Shown here: in pieces, positions 1 through 8,457 of the stretch | Layout: each line of letters opens with the position of its first letter | Position numbering within the stretch: the stretch's first letter is position 1 | From: Acidobacterium sp. | GTDB lineage: Bacteria; Acidobacteriota; Vicinamibacteria; Vicinamibacterales; UBA2999 | DNA: 64,000 nt | NCBI GenBank assembly: GCA_002737365.1 | Contig: NSIL01000002.1 | Coordinates: forward strand, 1 to 64,000 | Reading direction: 5' to 3' | Position numbers and translations under genes: made by a program | The notes under the pieces: model-generated | The model's database searches: none | Seen by the model: only the letters and a program-made list of their open reading frames with translations | What the model was told of the DNA's origin: nothing

Positions 1-817
1 TGTTCACGTTGGTCGGGGCAATGCTGTTGCGGAACTCCATCGTGTAGTTCACTTCGTTAACCAGCAGGCCGCGATCCGGATCCTCGAACAGGTCGAGCGC
101 CACCACGCCGCCGCCGCACGCGCGTGCCGCCTTGGTGCAGAGGTCGGCGAGCTCCGGCGTGATCGGGCAGTTGCTGGAGGCGCCACCGCGGGCGGTGTTG
201 GTGATCCAGTTCGGCGACGTGCGGTAGATCGCACAAATCGTTTCCGGGCCCACCTGGAACGCGCGAATGTCGCGGCCGGGTTTGTGGATGTATTCCTGGA
301 TGTAGAAAATGCTGTGGTGATAACTGCCGAGCGTTTCCTTATGCTCGAGCACGGTCTCGGCCGCATCGCGGTCGTTGATCTTGCTCAGCAGCCGGCCCCA
401 CGAGCCGACCGTGGGCTTCAACACCACGGGATACCCGAGTCGCTCAATCGCTTCGATGGCGCTCTCGGCGGTGTACGCCACCAGCGCCTTCGGCTGCGGC
501 ACACCGGCCGCGGCCAGTGCGCTCGTGGTCATCAGCTTGTTGCCGCAGATGTCGGCGCAGAGTGCCGTATTCACGGTCTTCACGCCCTGGTCGTTCAGGA
601 TCTTCAGGCTGTAGAGCGCGCGGCTATGGTTGATGCAGCGCTCGACGATGACGTCGTAGTCCTTGTAGGGGTGATTGCCGACATCGGTGATGTCGAAGAT
701 CAGCTTCTGGTCGTCGATCAGGTCGAGCGACACGCCGCGCTGTTCGAACGCCTCGAACAGCAGCTTCTCTTCAACCCGAACGCGGCTGTAAAGGACCCCG
801 ACTTTCACGTTACTCAC
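1..817 (-). CDS. lysX: LysX/RimK-like ATP-grasp ligase (LysW-glutamate ligase), 3' end outside window
   Basis: Reading the minus strand from a GTG at 817 gives about 272 residues with no stop before the edge. The product resembles LysX, the ATP-grasp ligase that joins the amino group of alpha-aminoadipate or glutamate to the C-terminal glutamate of LysW, protecting it during lysine or arginine synthesis. Visible features are the N-terminal start [11 protein letters not shown], the ATP-grasp segment [17 protein letters not shown], and near the edge the metal/substrate region [13 protein letters not shown] typical of LysX. Family members are about 280-290 residues, so only the last few residues are missing. 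The start overlaps the lysW stop by 8 nt, indicating translational coupling. Whether the pathway makes lysine, arginine or both cannot be decided here. Confidence 0.88.
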   Translation of the reverse strand, partial: MSNVKVGVLYSRVRVEEKLLFEAFEQRGVSLDLIDDQKLIFDITDVGNHPYKDYDVIVERCINHSRALYSLKILNDQGVKTVNTALCADICGNKLMTTSALAAAGVPQPKALVAYTAESAIEAIERLGYPVVLKPTVGSWGRLLSKINDRDAAETVLEHKETLGSYHHSIFYIQEYIHKPGRDIRAFQVGPETICAIYRTSPNWITNTARGGASSNCPITPELADLCTKAARACGGGVVALDLFEDPDRGLLVNEVNYTMEFRNSIAPTNVN

Positions 818-995
818 CCCAGTCCTCTTCCTCCTGGGGCGCCAGCGCCAGCGTCAGCGGCTCGAGTGCAGTGATCTCGAGCTCGGCGCCGCAGCCGGGG
901 CACTGGGTGATTTCGTTCTGCATCACCTTGGTGAGGGTGACGTCAGCAAAACATTCGGGGCACGGCGCCGTGCCGGTCGCGGTCGGAAGAGCCAT
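810..995 (-). CDS. lysW: LysW amino-group carrier protein
   Basis: This 61-residue acidic protein ends in EEEDWGE, the diagnostic LysW C-terminus whose last glutamate is modified by LysX. An N-terminal zinc ribbon is visible as CPEC and CPGC. LysW carries lysine or arginine precursors as gamma-glutamyl adducts through the phosphorylation, reduction and transamination steps. It lies directly upstream of lysX and overlaps it, and it follows fmdB by 29 nt on the same strand. The other pathway enzymes (LysZ, LysY, LysJ, LysK) are not in the window. Confidence 0.93.
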   Translation of the reverse strand: MALPTATGTAPCPECFADVTLTKVMQNEITQCPGCGAELEITALEPLTLALAPQEEEDWGE

Positions 996-1024
996 CGCGT
1001 GAAAATCCTCTGCAGCGTCTGGGG

Positions 1025-1273
1025 TTAGTCGTTGTGGTGCAGTTCGTATTCACGCTGCACGCGCGCGTTGTGGTTGGCTTGTTTCGCGTCGCGCTTCTTT
1101 GCGGCGCCGAGCGCCAGCGCGTGGGTGGACTCGGACTTGACCGCTGGAATCGAAATCAGCTTGTCGAGTTCATGGCTCTGGCACGCCGGACACGACGGCG
1201 CCGCGGTGTTGGGACGCACCAGCGCCTCAAATTCCTTTGCGCACGACTTGCAGGCGTATTCAAAGATCGGCAT
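1025..1273 (-). CDS. FmdB-family zinc-ribbon protein
   Basis: This 82-residue protein begins [11 protein letters not shown], the standard opening of the FmdB / CxxC_CxxC_SSSS family. It has two cysteine pairs (CKSC near residue 8 and CPAC near 28) that would bind one zinc. The C-terminal half is charged and probably flexible. Its ATG overlaps the stop of the upstream SMP-30 gene by one base (TAATG), so it sits in the minus-strand operon leading to lysW and lysX. The family has been proposed to act in regulation; no precise function can be assigned. Confidence 0.85.
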   Translation of the reverse strand: MPIFEYACKSCAKEFEALVRPNTAAPSCPACQSHELDKLISIPAVKSESTHALALGAAKKRDAKQANHNARVQREYELHHND

Positions 1274-2253
1274 TATTTCGCCCTCCCCATGAAACCGGCG
1301 GTCAGCAACCGGACCTTGAAGGCGGCGCCGCGGCCGACGATGTACAGCGTCTTCTTGTCGGCGCCCGCAAAGGCAATGTTCTGGCCCGGCAGCGATAGCG
1401 GAATGGTGCCGAGCAAATCGCCCTTGGGGCTGAACACGTGGACGCCGCCCAGCGACACCACGTAGACACGGCCGTCGTTGTCGATGGCCAGGCCGTCGGC
1501 ACCGCTGTTGAACCCACCGGCAGGCGTCGTGGTGACGGTCGGGTACTTCGCGAAGTTGCGGCGGTTGCCGACCGAGCCGTCCGGCTTGATCTCAAACGCC
1601 AGCACGTACTCGCCCGAGGTGTCGTTGACATAGAGCGTCTTCTCGTCGGGGCTGAGCTGAATGCCGTTGGGGCGGACAATGCCGTCGGCGATGCGCATCG
1701 ACTTGCCGCCGGCCGGCAGGTAATACACGGCGGGCGTCAGCGCGGGCGTCGGCGGCGGTTGTCCGGGCGTGGCGTTCGGTCCCGGCTCCGAGAAGTACAC
1801 GCCGCCCTTCTTGTCGACGACCAGGTCGTTGGGCCGGCCGTACGGCTTGCCGTCGAAGTTATCCGACAGCGTGGCCTCCTGGCCCTTGGGGTAGATCACG
1901 CCGATCAGCGCCTTGCCGGGCGTGGTTTGCACCGAGATCAGGCGGCCCTTGGCGTCGAAGGCGAGGCCGTTCGAGCCGTTGGTATTCTCGAGAAAGGTCG
2001 TGAGGTTGTTGTCCTTGTCGATCCGCGTAATTCGGTTGGCCTGGGTCTCGGTGAAGATCAGGCTGCCGTCGGGCAGACCGATGGGTCCCTCGGTGCCGGT
2101 GAATCCGTTCTTGATGACCTCGACCTTGGTGGCCGCGGCAATGACGCCGGGAATGGCGGTGGCCGTCGTTTCGGCGACGACCGGCGCCGGGGCCTGAGCG
2201 TGCGCCGGTGTGGCCATCAGTGCTGTCAACAGGGCGGCAGTCAGTACGCGCAT
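1273..2253 (-). CDS. Exported SMP-30/gluconolactonase-like beta-propeller
   Basis: A 326-residue protein with a clear signal peptide (MRVLTAALLTALMATPAHA, cleavage near residue 20). The body matches the SMP-30/gluconolactonase/LRE-like six-bladed propeller: GLPDGSLIFTETQANRITRI, then NGLAFDAKGRLI, RPNDLVVDKKGGVYFS and PNGIQLSPDEKTLYVND, which carry the conserved metal-site Asn/Asp positions. It probably acts in the periplasm as a lactonase or related hydrolase; the substrate is unknown. GAGG lies about 10 nt before the ATG. It is the first gene of the minus-strand run that continues into fmdB, lysW and lysX, although its relation to amino-acid synthesis is unclear. Confidence 0.85.
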   Translation of the reverse strand: MRVLTAALLTALMATPAHAQAPAPVVAETTATAIPGVIAAATKVEVIKNGFTGTEGPIGLPDGSLIFTETQANRITRIDKDNNLTTFLENTNGSNGLAFDAKGRLISVQTTPGKALIGVIYPKGQEATLSDNFDGKPYGRPNDLVVDKKGGVYFSEPGPNATPGQPPPTPALTPAVYYLPAGGKSMRIADGIVRPNGIQLSPDEKTLYVNDTSGEYVLAFEIKPDGSVGNRRNFAKYPTVTTTPAGGFNSGADGLAIDNDGRVYVVSLGGVHVFSPKGDLLGTIPLSLPGQNIAFAGADKKTLYIVGRGAAFKVRLLTAGFMGRAK

Positions 2254-2333
2254 GTGGATACCTCGTGTTTGGACCGGAGGCCCAATCTTATCCCGGGAAC
2301 GTGTAATATCTCGTGCTCATGGGAGGCCTTCGA

Positions 2334-3500
2334 ATGGGACGTGTACTACGAGTGGGTTTGCTGGTCGCGGCTGGGGTCGTGACGGTGGGAGCATTGGGCG
2401 GCGGTTTCTATGCGCAGGCGCCCGCGCCGGCGGCGCCGTCGGGGCCATGGATGGCGGTGACGCCGGTCAATGACGCGCCGAATCCCTACAACACGATCGA
2501 GGGCTCCGCGAAGCTGCCCGAGGGCCGCACCTGGGGCTCGACCAGCGCCGTCGATATCGACAAGGACGGCAAGAGTTTCTGGGTCGCCGAGCGCTGCCAG
2601 GTCAACACCTGCTGGGATGCCGCCAAGGGCGAGATGTCCCCGCTCAACACCGTCTTCAAGTTCGACGCGACCGGCAAGATGGTGGCGAGCTTCGGCCAGG
2701 GCATGTTTGTCTTCCCGCACGGCATTCACGTTGACCGCGATGGCAACATCTGGGTCGCCGACGGCAACGGTAACCGGCCGACCCGTCGTCCCGGCCAGGC
2801 CGCTGACGCGCCCATGCCGCCGATGCCCGCCAAGGTGGTGGGCAACCAGGTGGTCAAGTTCAGCCCCGAGGGCAAGGTCCTGCTGACGCTCGGCCAGGCC
2901 GGCGGCAACCCGCCGGGCGCCGATGCGGCCGACCCGGCCTCGTTCTACCAGCCAAACGACGTGATCACGTATCCCAACGGCGACATCCTAGTGGCCGAAG
3001 GACACGGCGGCGCCAACTCGCGCCTGATCAAGTTCGACAAGTCCGGCAAGTTCCTGATGCAGGCCGGCAAGAAGGGCACCGGCCTCGAGGGTGAGTTCGA
3101 CCAGCCCCACAGCCTGGCCTTCGACGCGAAGGGCCGCCTGTTCGTGGCCGATCGCGCCAACAACCGTATCCAGATTCTCGATGCGGCGACTCTCAAGACG
3201 TTGGACACCTGGTACCAGTTCAGCCGCTTGAGCGGAATCTTCATCGACAAGAACGACATGATCTACGGGGCCGACTCGGAATCGGGTTCGGTCAACCCGG
3301 CCCACGGCAAGTGGCTGCGCGGCATCCGCATCGGCAGCGCCAAGGACGGCAAGGTGATCGCCTTCATTCCGGATCCGAGCAACACGGATGCGACGGCGAA
3401 GGGCACGTTGGCGGCTGAAGGCGTGGCGGCGGACAAGGACGGCGTGATCTACGGCGCCGAGGTCGGTCCGCGCAAGCTGCAGCGTTACGTCAAGAAGTAG
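2334..3500 (+). CDS. Exported NHL-repeat beta-propeller protein
   Basis: About 388 residues. The ORF track starts at a GTG at 2313, but GGAGG at 2322-2326 is well spaced before the ATG at 2334, and that start gives a compact signal peptide (GRVLRVGLLVAAGVVTVGAL). NHL-type blades are visible: FPHGIHVDRDGNIWVADGNG, YQPNDVITYPNGDILVAEGH and FDQPHSLAFDAKGRLFVADR. The fold resembles peptidyl-alpha-hydroxyglycine amidating lyase-like proteins, but catalytic identity is unproven. It is divergent from the SMP-30 gene and resembles the protein at 7191-8375. Its 3' end overlaps the convergent thioesterase gene by 11 nt. Confidence 0.83.
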   Translation: MGRVLRVGLLVAAGVVTVGALGGGFYAQAPAPAAPSGPWMAVTPVNDAPNPYNTIEGSAKLPEGRTWGSTSAVDIDKDGKSFWVAERCQVNTCWDAAKGEMSPLNTVFKFDATGKMVASFGQGMFVFPHGIHVDRDGNIWVADGNGNRPTRRPGQAADAPMPPMPAKVVGNQVVKFSPEGKVLLTLGQAGGNPPGADAADPASFYQPNDVITYPNGDILVAEGHGGANSRLIKFDKSGKFLMQAGKKGTGLEGEFDQPHSLAFDAKGRLFVADRANNRIQILDAATLKTLDTWYQFSRLSGIFIDKNDMIYGADSESGSVNPAHGKWLRGIRIGSAKDGKVIAFIPDPSNTDATAKGTLAAEGVAADKDGVIYGAEVGPRKLQRYVKK

Positions 3501-3981
3501 CTCTTTTGATGAGGCAGGTGCTGGTGGCGAAGGCGTACAACTTTCCACCAGCATCTTCAATACGACCTTCTGCGAGGGCGGTGGTCCGGCCGGCGTAGAT
3601 GACGGTCGCGACGCCGCGGACCTCGCCGGTGGCGTGGGTCAGCGGCCGCAGGAAATTCACCTTCAGTTCGAGCGTGGTGTAGGCGTCACCAGCGCTGAGT
3701 GTGCTGTGAACGGCGCAGCCAGTCGCCGAGTCGAGCAGCGTGGCGCCGAAGCCGCCGTGCACCGTGCCAAGCGGGTTGTAGTGAAACTCGCCCGGCGTTC
3801 CAGCGAACACAGCTTTGCCGTCCGCAACCTCCGCCAGGTGGATGCCCATCAGGTGGGCCATCGGCGGTTGCGGCAGCTCGCCACTGATCACCAGTCTCAG
3901 GACCTCGAGCCCAGACAGAGTCGCCATCCGAGCCGTCCGCGGAGTAGGGTCGTCCCACGAATGGGTGCGCTCACGCTTCAT
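3490..3981 (-). CDS. PaaI-family hotdog thioesterase
   Basis: A 163-residue protein with the hotdog signature of the PaaI / 4-hydroxybenzoyl-CoA thioesterase group: NPLGTVHGGFGATLLDSATG, followed by ELKVNFLRPL and the late strand RTTALAEGRIEDA. It would hydrolyse acyl-CoA thioesters in the cytoplasm. The N-terminal 35 residues precede the fold and an internal ATG (MATLSGLEVLRL) could be the true start. It is a single gene converging with the NHL gene; nothing in its surroundings identifies the substrate. Confidence 0.85.
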   Translation of the reverse strand: MKRERTHSWDDPTPRTARMATLSGLEVLRLVISGELPQPPMAHLMGIHLAEVADGKAVFAGTPGEFHYNPLGTVHGGFGATLLDSATGCAVHSTLSAGDAYTTLELKVNFLRPLTHATGEVRGVATVIYAGRTTALAEGRIEDAGGKLYAFATSTCLIKRATS

Positions 3982-3992
3982 GTCAAGAGCTT

Positions 3993-4025
3993 GCCACAGA
4001 GGCCCCCCTCCGTGTCCTCTGTGGC
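3993..4025. repeat. GCCACAGAGG inverted repeat
   Basis: GCCACAGAGG and its exact reverse complement CCTCTGTGGC flank a 13-nt loop. Related longer copies occur at 36987-37079 and 43621-43655, each also in an intergenic position. It could fold in RNA from either strand. It belongs to a dispersed repeat family in this window. Confidence 0.7.
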
Positions 4026-4109
4026 TTATTTGATCGTGACCGCCCAGCCGACGCCCATCTTGAGCTGCGGCACGTAACTGCCGCCGGCGCCAGGCCCCGG
4101 TCCTTCGGT
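4026..4109 (-). pseudogene. Possible C-terminal relic of a secreted or outer-membrane protein
   Basis: The minus strand encodes a stop-bounded 27-residue tail ending SYVPQLKMGVGWAVTIK, which looks like the last amphipathic strand of a beta-barrel. There is a stop immediately upstream in frame and no start. It abuts the CCACAGAGG repeat. The call rests on sequence texture only. Confidence 0.25.
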
Positions 4110-4123
4110 GCGCTATGCTCGTT

Positions 4124-4176
4124 ATCGGGGTCGCCGAAATATCTCGGCCGGTCGCCAGCGGGCGACCAACCCGGAT
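4124..4176 (+). ncRNA. Candidate structured leader (three-way junction) before glutamate dehydrogenase
   Basis: By eye the stretch folds into a closing stem ATCGGGGT/ACCCGGAT (one G-G mismatch) enclosing two adjacent hairpins: GCCGA/TCGGC with a 6-nt loop and GGTCGC/GCGACC with a 6-nt loop. A possible -10 box TATGCT lies at 4114-4119, which would start transcription at the closing stem. The element ends 32 nt before the dehydrogenase ATG, which has no good Shine-Dalgarno. I do not recognise a known riboswitch class. It may be a cis-regulatory RNA or a chance GC-rich fold. Confidence 0.4.
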
Positions 4177-4208
4177 ACCGATCAGTCTTTCAGCGAACGG
4201 ACACTGCC

Positions 4209-7121
4209 ATGACGTGGCTTCGAGATTCGATGACGGATTCTTTCTTCAAGGCGATGGCCGGTGAGCCAGACGCGATCGCTATCCTCGAGCGCGAGGTTGA
4301 CACGCTGCGGACCAACCAGAGCTTGATTCTGGCCGACCGCCCGGACACCCTGATTCTGGCGACGCGGAGTTTGCCGGGTTCCCTGTACGAGGGACTGACG
4401 AAGAGCGCGAGAGTGGGGCGCCCGATCTCCTACGCGATGTTCGCGCATTCATCGATGCACCTGCCCGGCCTGGAGCAGTCGCTTGAAATCCAGCGGTTCG
4501 CGTTCGAATGCAAGAGTGACGCGGAGATTCAAGCGGGGCTGGCGGCGGGCGTCACGATTCCCGACGCCGTGAAGGCTCCGGCCAGAGCGATGCTGGCGTC
4601 CGACCCGGCATTCGACCTCGCCGAGTTTGATCGGCTGCTGTCCATTCTCTGGCTCAACCACGCCGGCTACTTGAGCGTGTCGCCGACTGCCGGTGTGGTC
4701 GAGGCGCTCCGGATGCTGCACCTGTGCGAGACACAGAACGGCCTCTACTTCGATCTGACGCCGGCCGCCAACGGGTCGAACAAGGCGCGTCTGCTGTTTG
4801 CGATTGCGAATCCGCCCCACACCGGCTACGTCGCGCAGGTGGTGGAGGTGCTGCACCGGTTCGACGTGGGCATCCGCAGCGCCGACATCCTCGACGTATC
4901 GACCGGCGCGCAGCCCTATGCGCTGTTTGCGATGTCGGTGCGGCAACGCAAAGGCCAGATTCAAGAGACCGCGGCTGCCCTCCGCGACCGCTTGCAGAGC
5001 GAACTCTACAACACCCAGATCCTGACGGCCAGTTCCACGGAATATCGCAAGTTTGTGACGACCGGGCAGATGAGCGGCGACGATGCCTCTTTGACCCGTG
5101 CCTTCGTGGCGTTTTGCCACACGCAGTTGGCGCACGCGCAGCCCGATCGTTACGATTGGAAGGAAGTGCAGGGCGCGATCTACGCCAACACGCTACTGCT
5201 GGGGCAGCTGGTCGCCCTGTTCCGGGTGCGCTTCGATCCGGCGGTCGAAGGGCGCGACGCGGCCTACGCGGCGCTGCGGGAGACGGTCATCAAGGCCGCG
5301 GCCGACTACGACACCGGCCACGCGCATCTCGATGCGCTTCGACGGACCGTGTTTCACTGCTGCGTGACTTTCATCGAGCACACGCTGAAGACCAATTTCT
5401 TCGTCAAGGAAAAACAGGCCCTCGCGTTCCGGCTCGACCCGGTCTACCTGGCCGACCTCGGTCAGGTGTCGACGGCCGACCTGCCGTCCGGCACACCCTT
5501 CCGCGTGACGTTCTTTTTTGGCGGCCACGCGTTCGGCTATCACATCGGATTCTCCGACATCGCGCGCGGCGGCTGGCGCACGGTGATCTGCCGCACCCAG
5601 GACGATTTCCTCACCACCGCGTCGACCTTGTTCAAGGAGAACTTCGTGCTGGCGCACACGCAGCACTTGAAGAACAAGGACATCTACGAAGGCGGCTCGA
5701 AGCTCGTGGTGCTGCTCGACGCGTCGGCGCTGTCGAAAGAGCCGCGTTTGGTGCTCGATCGCCTGCTGCGCAAGAAGCAGCGCGATGTCTTCAGCGCGTT
5801 CCTCGACATCTATGTCACCGAGGGGGGGGTCGCGAAGCACCCCGCGGTGGTGGACTACTACCGGCAGGACGAAGCGATCGAAATCGGACCCGACGAGAAC
5901 ATGCACGACGACATGATCGAGGAGATTGCCCTTACCTCGAAGCGCCGCGGCTACATTCTCGGCACCGGCGTGATGTCGTCGAAGACCATCGGCATCAATC
6001 ACAAGGAGTACGGCGTGACGTCGACCGGCGTGGTCAAGTTCGCCGAGATCGCGATGCGTGAGATCGGCATCGACATCACGCGCGATGCCTTCACGGTGAA
6101 GTTTACCGGCGGGCCGAACGGCGATGTCGCCGGTAACGCCATGCACATCATGCTGGACCTCTGCCCGAAGATCCAGATCCGGCTGATCCTGGACGGCGCC
6201 GCGGCGCTGTTCGATCCGGCAGGCGCCGAGCCGGCGGAACTGCGGCGCATCCTGCTCAAGCAGGACGTTGACGGATTTAATCCCGAGGCGCTGCACCCCG
6301 GCGGATTCATGCTGTTCCGGGGCTCGCCGAAGGAAGACGGGATGCGCCTGCGGTATCGCAAGGTCGCCCGCACTGCGAAGGGGCTGGTCGAAGAGTGGAT
6401 CTCCATCGACGACTTGTCGCGGCAGTTCGGGGAGCTGCCGTTCTCGGTGCCGGCCGACCTGTTCATCCCGGGCGGCGGCCGCCCCGAGACGATCAACGAC
6501 GAGAATTGGCAGCGCTTCCTGCGGTCCGACGGTACCCCGTCAGCGAAGGTCATCGTCGAAGGCGCCAACTCGTTCATCACGCCGGCGGCTCGCTTGGGAC
6601 TGCAGAAGAAAGGCGTCCTGCTCATGCGCGACGCCTCGGCCAACAAGTGCGGCGTCATCTCCTCGTCCTACGAGATCATCGCCAACCTGCTGCTCACCGA
6701 AGAGGAGTTCCTCCAGAACAAGCCGAAGTACGTCGCCGACGTGCTGGCGATCCTGAAGCGGCGCGCCGAGGATGAGGCCCGCCTGCTGGTGCGGCGGCAT
6801 GCCTCGAGCAAGAAGCCCTGGACCGAGATCTCGGATGACATCTCGGTCGAAATCAATCTGGGTTACCAGCGCCTGTTCGAGTTCTTCCAGAAGAACCCGG
6901 CCGTCGCCAAGCAGCCGCTGTTCGACCAGGTCATCCTGAGCCACCTGCCGGCGCTGTTACGTGACGACCCGCGCTTCAATAGCCGCTACAAGAATCTGTC
7001 GCCGAAGTATCGCTCTGCGATTCTGGCGGCGGAGATCGGTTCATCAATGGTCTATCAGGCCGATTTCGACGCTGAGTTCGAAGACGAGATCCGCCGGCAC
7101 GTGGAGCGACGGTTCAAGTAG
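4209..7121 (+). CDS. Large NAD-dependent glutamate dehydrogenase (about 110 kDa class)
   Basis: A 970-residue protein catalysing NAD-linked oxidative deamination of glutamate to 2-oxoglutarate and ammonium. Family landmarks are the C-terminal half with FSDIARGGWRTVICR, the substrate/lysine region KNKDIYEGGSKLVVLLD, KFTGGPNGDVAGNAMH in the nucleotide domain, and KVIVEGANSFITPAAR and SYEIIANLLL near the end. The N-terminal half (to about residue 400) looks regulatory and ACT-like. The length fits the 115-kDa L-GDH group rather than the 180-kDa group or the 450-residue hexameric enzymes. It is a single gene; the foldable leader upstream may control it. An ATG at 4230 is an alternative start. Confidence 0.9.
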   Translation: MTWLRDSMTDSFFKAMAGEPDAIAILEREVDTLRTNQSLILADRPDTLILATRSLPGSLYEGLTKSARVGRPISYAMFAHSSMHLPGLEQSLEIQRFAFECKSDAEIQAGLAAGVTIPDAVKAPARAMLASDPAFDLAEFDRLLSILWLNHAGYLSVSPTAGVVEALRMLHLCETQNGLYFDLTPAANGSNKARLLFAIANPPHTGYVAQVVEVLHRFDVGIRSADILDVSTGAQPYALFAMSVRQRKGQIQETAAALRDRLQSELYNTQILTASSTEYRKFVTTGQMSGDDASLTRAFVAFCHTQLAHAQPDRYDWKEVQGAIYANTLLLGQLVALFRVRFDPAVEGRDAAYAALRETVIKAAADYDTGHAHLDALRRTVFHCCVTFIEHTLKTNFFVKEKQALAFRLDPVYLADLGQVSTADLPSGTPFRVTFFFGGHAFGYHIGFSDIARGGWRTVICRTQDDFLTTASTLFKENFVLAHTQHLKNKDIYEGGSKLVVLLDASALSKEPRLVLDRLLRKKQRDVFSAFLDIYVTEGGVAKHPAVVDYYRQDEAIEIGPDENMHDDMIEEIALTSKRRGYILGTGVMSSKTIGINHKEYGVTSTGVVKFAEIAMREIGIDITRDAFTVKFTGGPNGDVAGNAMHIMLDLCPKIQIRLILDGAAALFDPAGAEPAELRRILLKQDVDGFNPEALHPGGFMLFRGSPKEDGMRLRYRKVARTAKGLVEEWISIDDLSRQFGELPFSVPADLFIPGGGRPETINDENWQRFLRSDGTPSAKVIVEGANSFITPAARLGLQKKGVLLMRDASANKCGVISSSYEIIANLLLTEEEFLQNKPKYVADVLAILKRRAEDEARLLVRRHASSKKPWTEISDDISVEINLGYQRLFEFFQKNPAVAKQPLFDQVILSHLPALLRDDPRFNSRYKNLSPKYRSAILAAEIGSSMVYQADFDAEFEDEIRRHVERRFK

Positions 7122-7190
7122 TCGCGGGCCTGGGCGCCCAAACGGCCGCAGGGGGTGACATCCGGGGCGAAGTAGGGCAGAATGTGCGCC

Positions 7191-8375
7191 ATGACACGTC
7201 TAATCCTGCTCGCCGTCTCCCTCATCACCTGGGCCATGGCGCCCGTGGCCACGCAAACGCCCGCCGTTGCGACACCAGCGCCGGCCGTTCCGGAACTGCA
7301 ATTCGAATCGGTCCCCGATCCGCTCACGCTGCCGCCTGATATTCACTTCGGTGAGATCGCCGGCATCGCGACCAACTCCAAGGGGAATGTCTTCGTGTTC
7401 TCGCGCGGTAACGTCACTGGCCCCGCCTACATGGCCACTGCCTCGCAGTTGCTCGAGTTCGATCCCAAGGGCAAGTTCCTGCGCGAGGTCGGCAAGAACA
7501 ACTTTGCGTGGGCCTACGCACATGCGGTGCGCATCGACAAGCAGGACAACATCTGGATTGTCGACAAGGGCTCGAACATGATTCTGAAGTTCAACCCGCA
7601 GGGCCGCGTCGTGTGGGTGTTCGGCCGCAAGGGCGAATCGTCGCACCTGGACGTGCCGCCTGACTACGCGTCGCAGATGACCAGCCTGCTCGAGCGCGCC
7701 GGGGTCGCCATTACGCGTCCGCCGAACAACAACCCGCGCAACCCGCTGCCGGTGCATCGCGACAACGTGTTCAACCAGCCGACCGACGTCGCCTGGGACT
7801 CGCAGGGCAATTCGTACTTCAGCGACGGCTACGTCAACTCCCGCGTCGCCAAGGTCAACGCGAAGGGCGAATGGGTCGCCAGTTGGGGATCACTCGGCAC
7901 CGGCCCGGGCCAGTTCGACACCCCGCACGGCATCGCGGTGTCGCCGAAAGATGAGATCTACGTCGCCGACCGCGGCAATCGCCGCGTCCAGGTCCTGGAT
8001 ACGAACGGCAAGTACCTCCGCGAATTCATCATCGACGTGCCGGTCGATACCAAGCGCGGCAAGATCGTCTACGGCGCCGAGGCCCCAAACGCCAAGACGG
8101 GCTCGCAGGCGCCCGGCGCACCCGATGCGTTGTGCATGACACCGGGTCCGAACCCGGTGCTGTTCGTCGGCGACTTGTACCCGAGCCGCATCTACAAGGT
8201 CTCGCTCGAGGGCAAGGTGCTCGGCGTCTACGGACAGCCCGGCCGCAACCTGGGCGAGTTTGGCTGGATCCACGCGATCGCCTGCCCCTCGGAGAACGAA
8301 ATCTGGGTGGGTGAGCTGATCAACTGGCGCGTGCAAAAGCTGGTGACCAAGAAGGGCGCCACCGCCACCAAGTAG
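7191..8375 (+). CDS. Exported NHL-repeat beta-propeller protein
   Basis: About 394 residues with a signal peptide (TRLILLAVSLITWAMAPVATQ). NHL blades are clear: FAWAYAHAVRIDKQDNIWIV, VFNQPTDVAWDSQGNSYFSD, FDTPHGIAVSPKDEIYVADR and a final FGWIHAIACPSENEIWVGEL. It is similar in layout to the protein at 2334-3500. I chose the ATG at 7191 over the in-frame ATG at 7182 because CAGAAT (7178-7183), a possible -10 box, ends 7 nt before it, matching the leaderless pattern elsewhere in the window. Its role is unknown; possibilities include a periplasmic lyase, hydrolase or binding propeller. Confidence 0.82.
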   Translation: MTRLILLAVSLITWAMAPVATQTPAVATPAPAVPELQFESVPDPLTLPPDIHFGEIAGIATNSKGNVFVFSRGNVTGPAYMATASQLLEFDPKGKFLREVGKNNFAWAYAHAVRIDKQDNIWIVDKGSNMILKFNPQGRVVWVFGRKGESSHLDVPPDYASQMTSLLERAGVAITRPPNNNPRNPLPVHRDNVFNQPTDVAWDSQGNSYFSDGYVNSRVAKVNAKGEWVASWGSLGTGPGQFDTPHGIAVSPKDEIYVADRGNRRVQVLDTNGKYLREFIIDVPVDTKRGKIVYGAEAPNAKTGSQAPGAPDALCMTPGPNPVLFVGDLYPSRIYKVSLEGKVLGVYGQPGRNLGEFGWIHAIACPSENEIWVGELINWRVQKLVTKKGATATK

Positions 8376-8386
8376 AGGGCCAGAAG

Positions 8387-8406
8387 GGCGGGACTTCAGT
8401 CCCGCC
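8387..8406. terminator. Perfect hairpin GGCGGGACT-TC-AGTCCCGCC
   Basis: A 9-bp perfect inverted repeat with a 2-nt centre begins 12 nt after the NHL gene stop. No T-run follows, so it is either a Rho-type or RNA-stability hairpin, or one of the TTCAG-centred intergenic hairpins seen at 11489, 60648 and 61631. Confidence 0.55.
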
Positions 8407-8414
8407 GATCAGCG

Positions 8415-8457
8415 ACGAGTTTCAGGAGGCCGCGTCCGGCGGCCTCCTGAAACTCGT
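8415..8457. terminator. 19-bp perfect hairpin between convergent genes
   Basis: ACGAGTTTCAGGAGGCCGC and its exact reverse complement are separated by 5 nt. It sits exactly between the convergent NHL gene and the cupin gene and touches the cupin stop codon. It is likely a bidirectional terminator or end-protecting hairpin. No uridine tract is present. Confidence 0.7.

Noticed and set aside
5193-6296. Long minus-strand ORF (367 aa) opposite glutamate dehydrogenase
   Set aside because: Composition is Arg/His/Val-rich, typical of antisense frames in GC-rich genes, and the plus strand encodes a full recognised enzyme.
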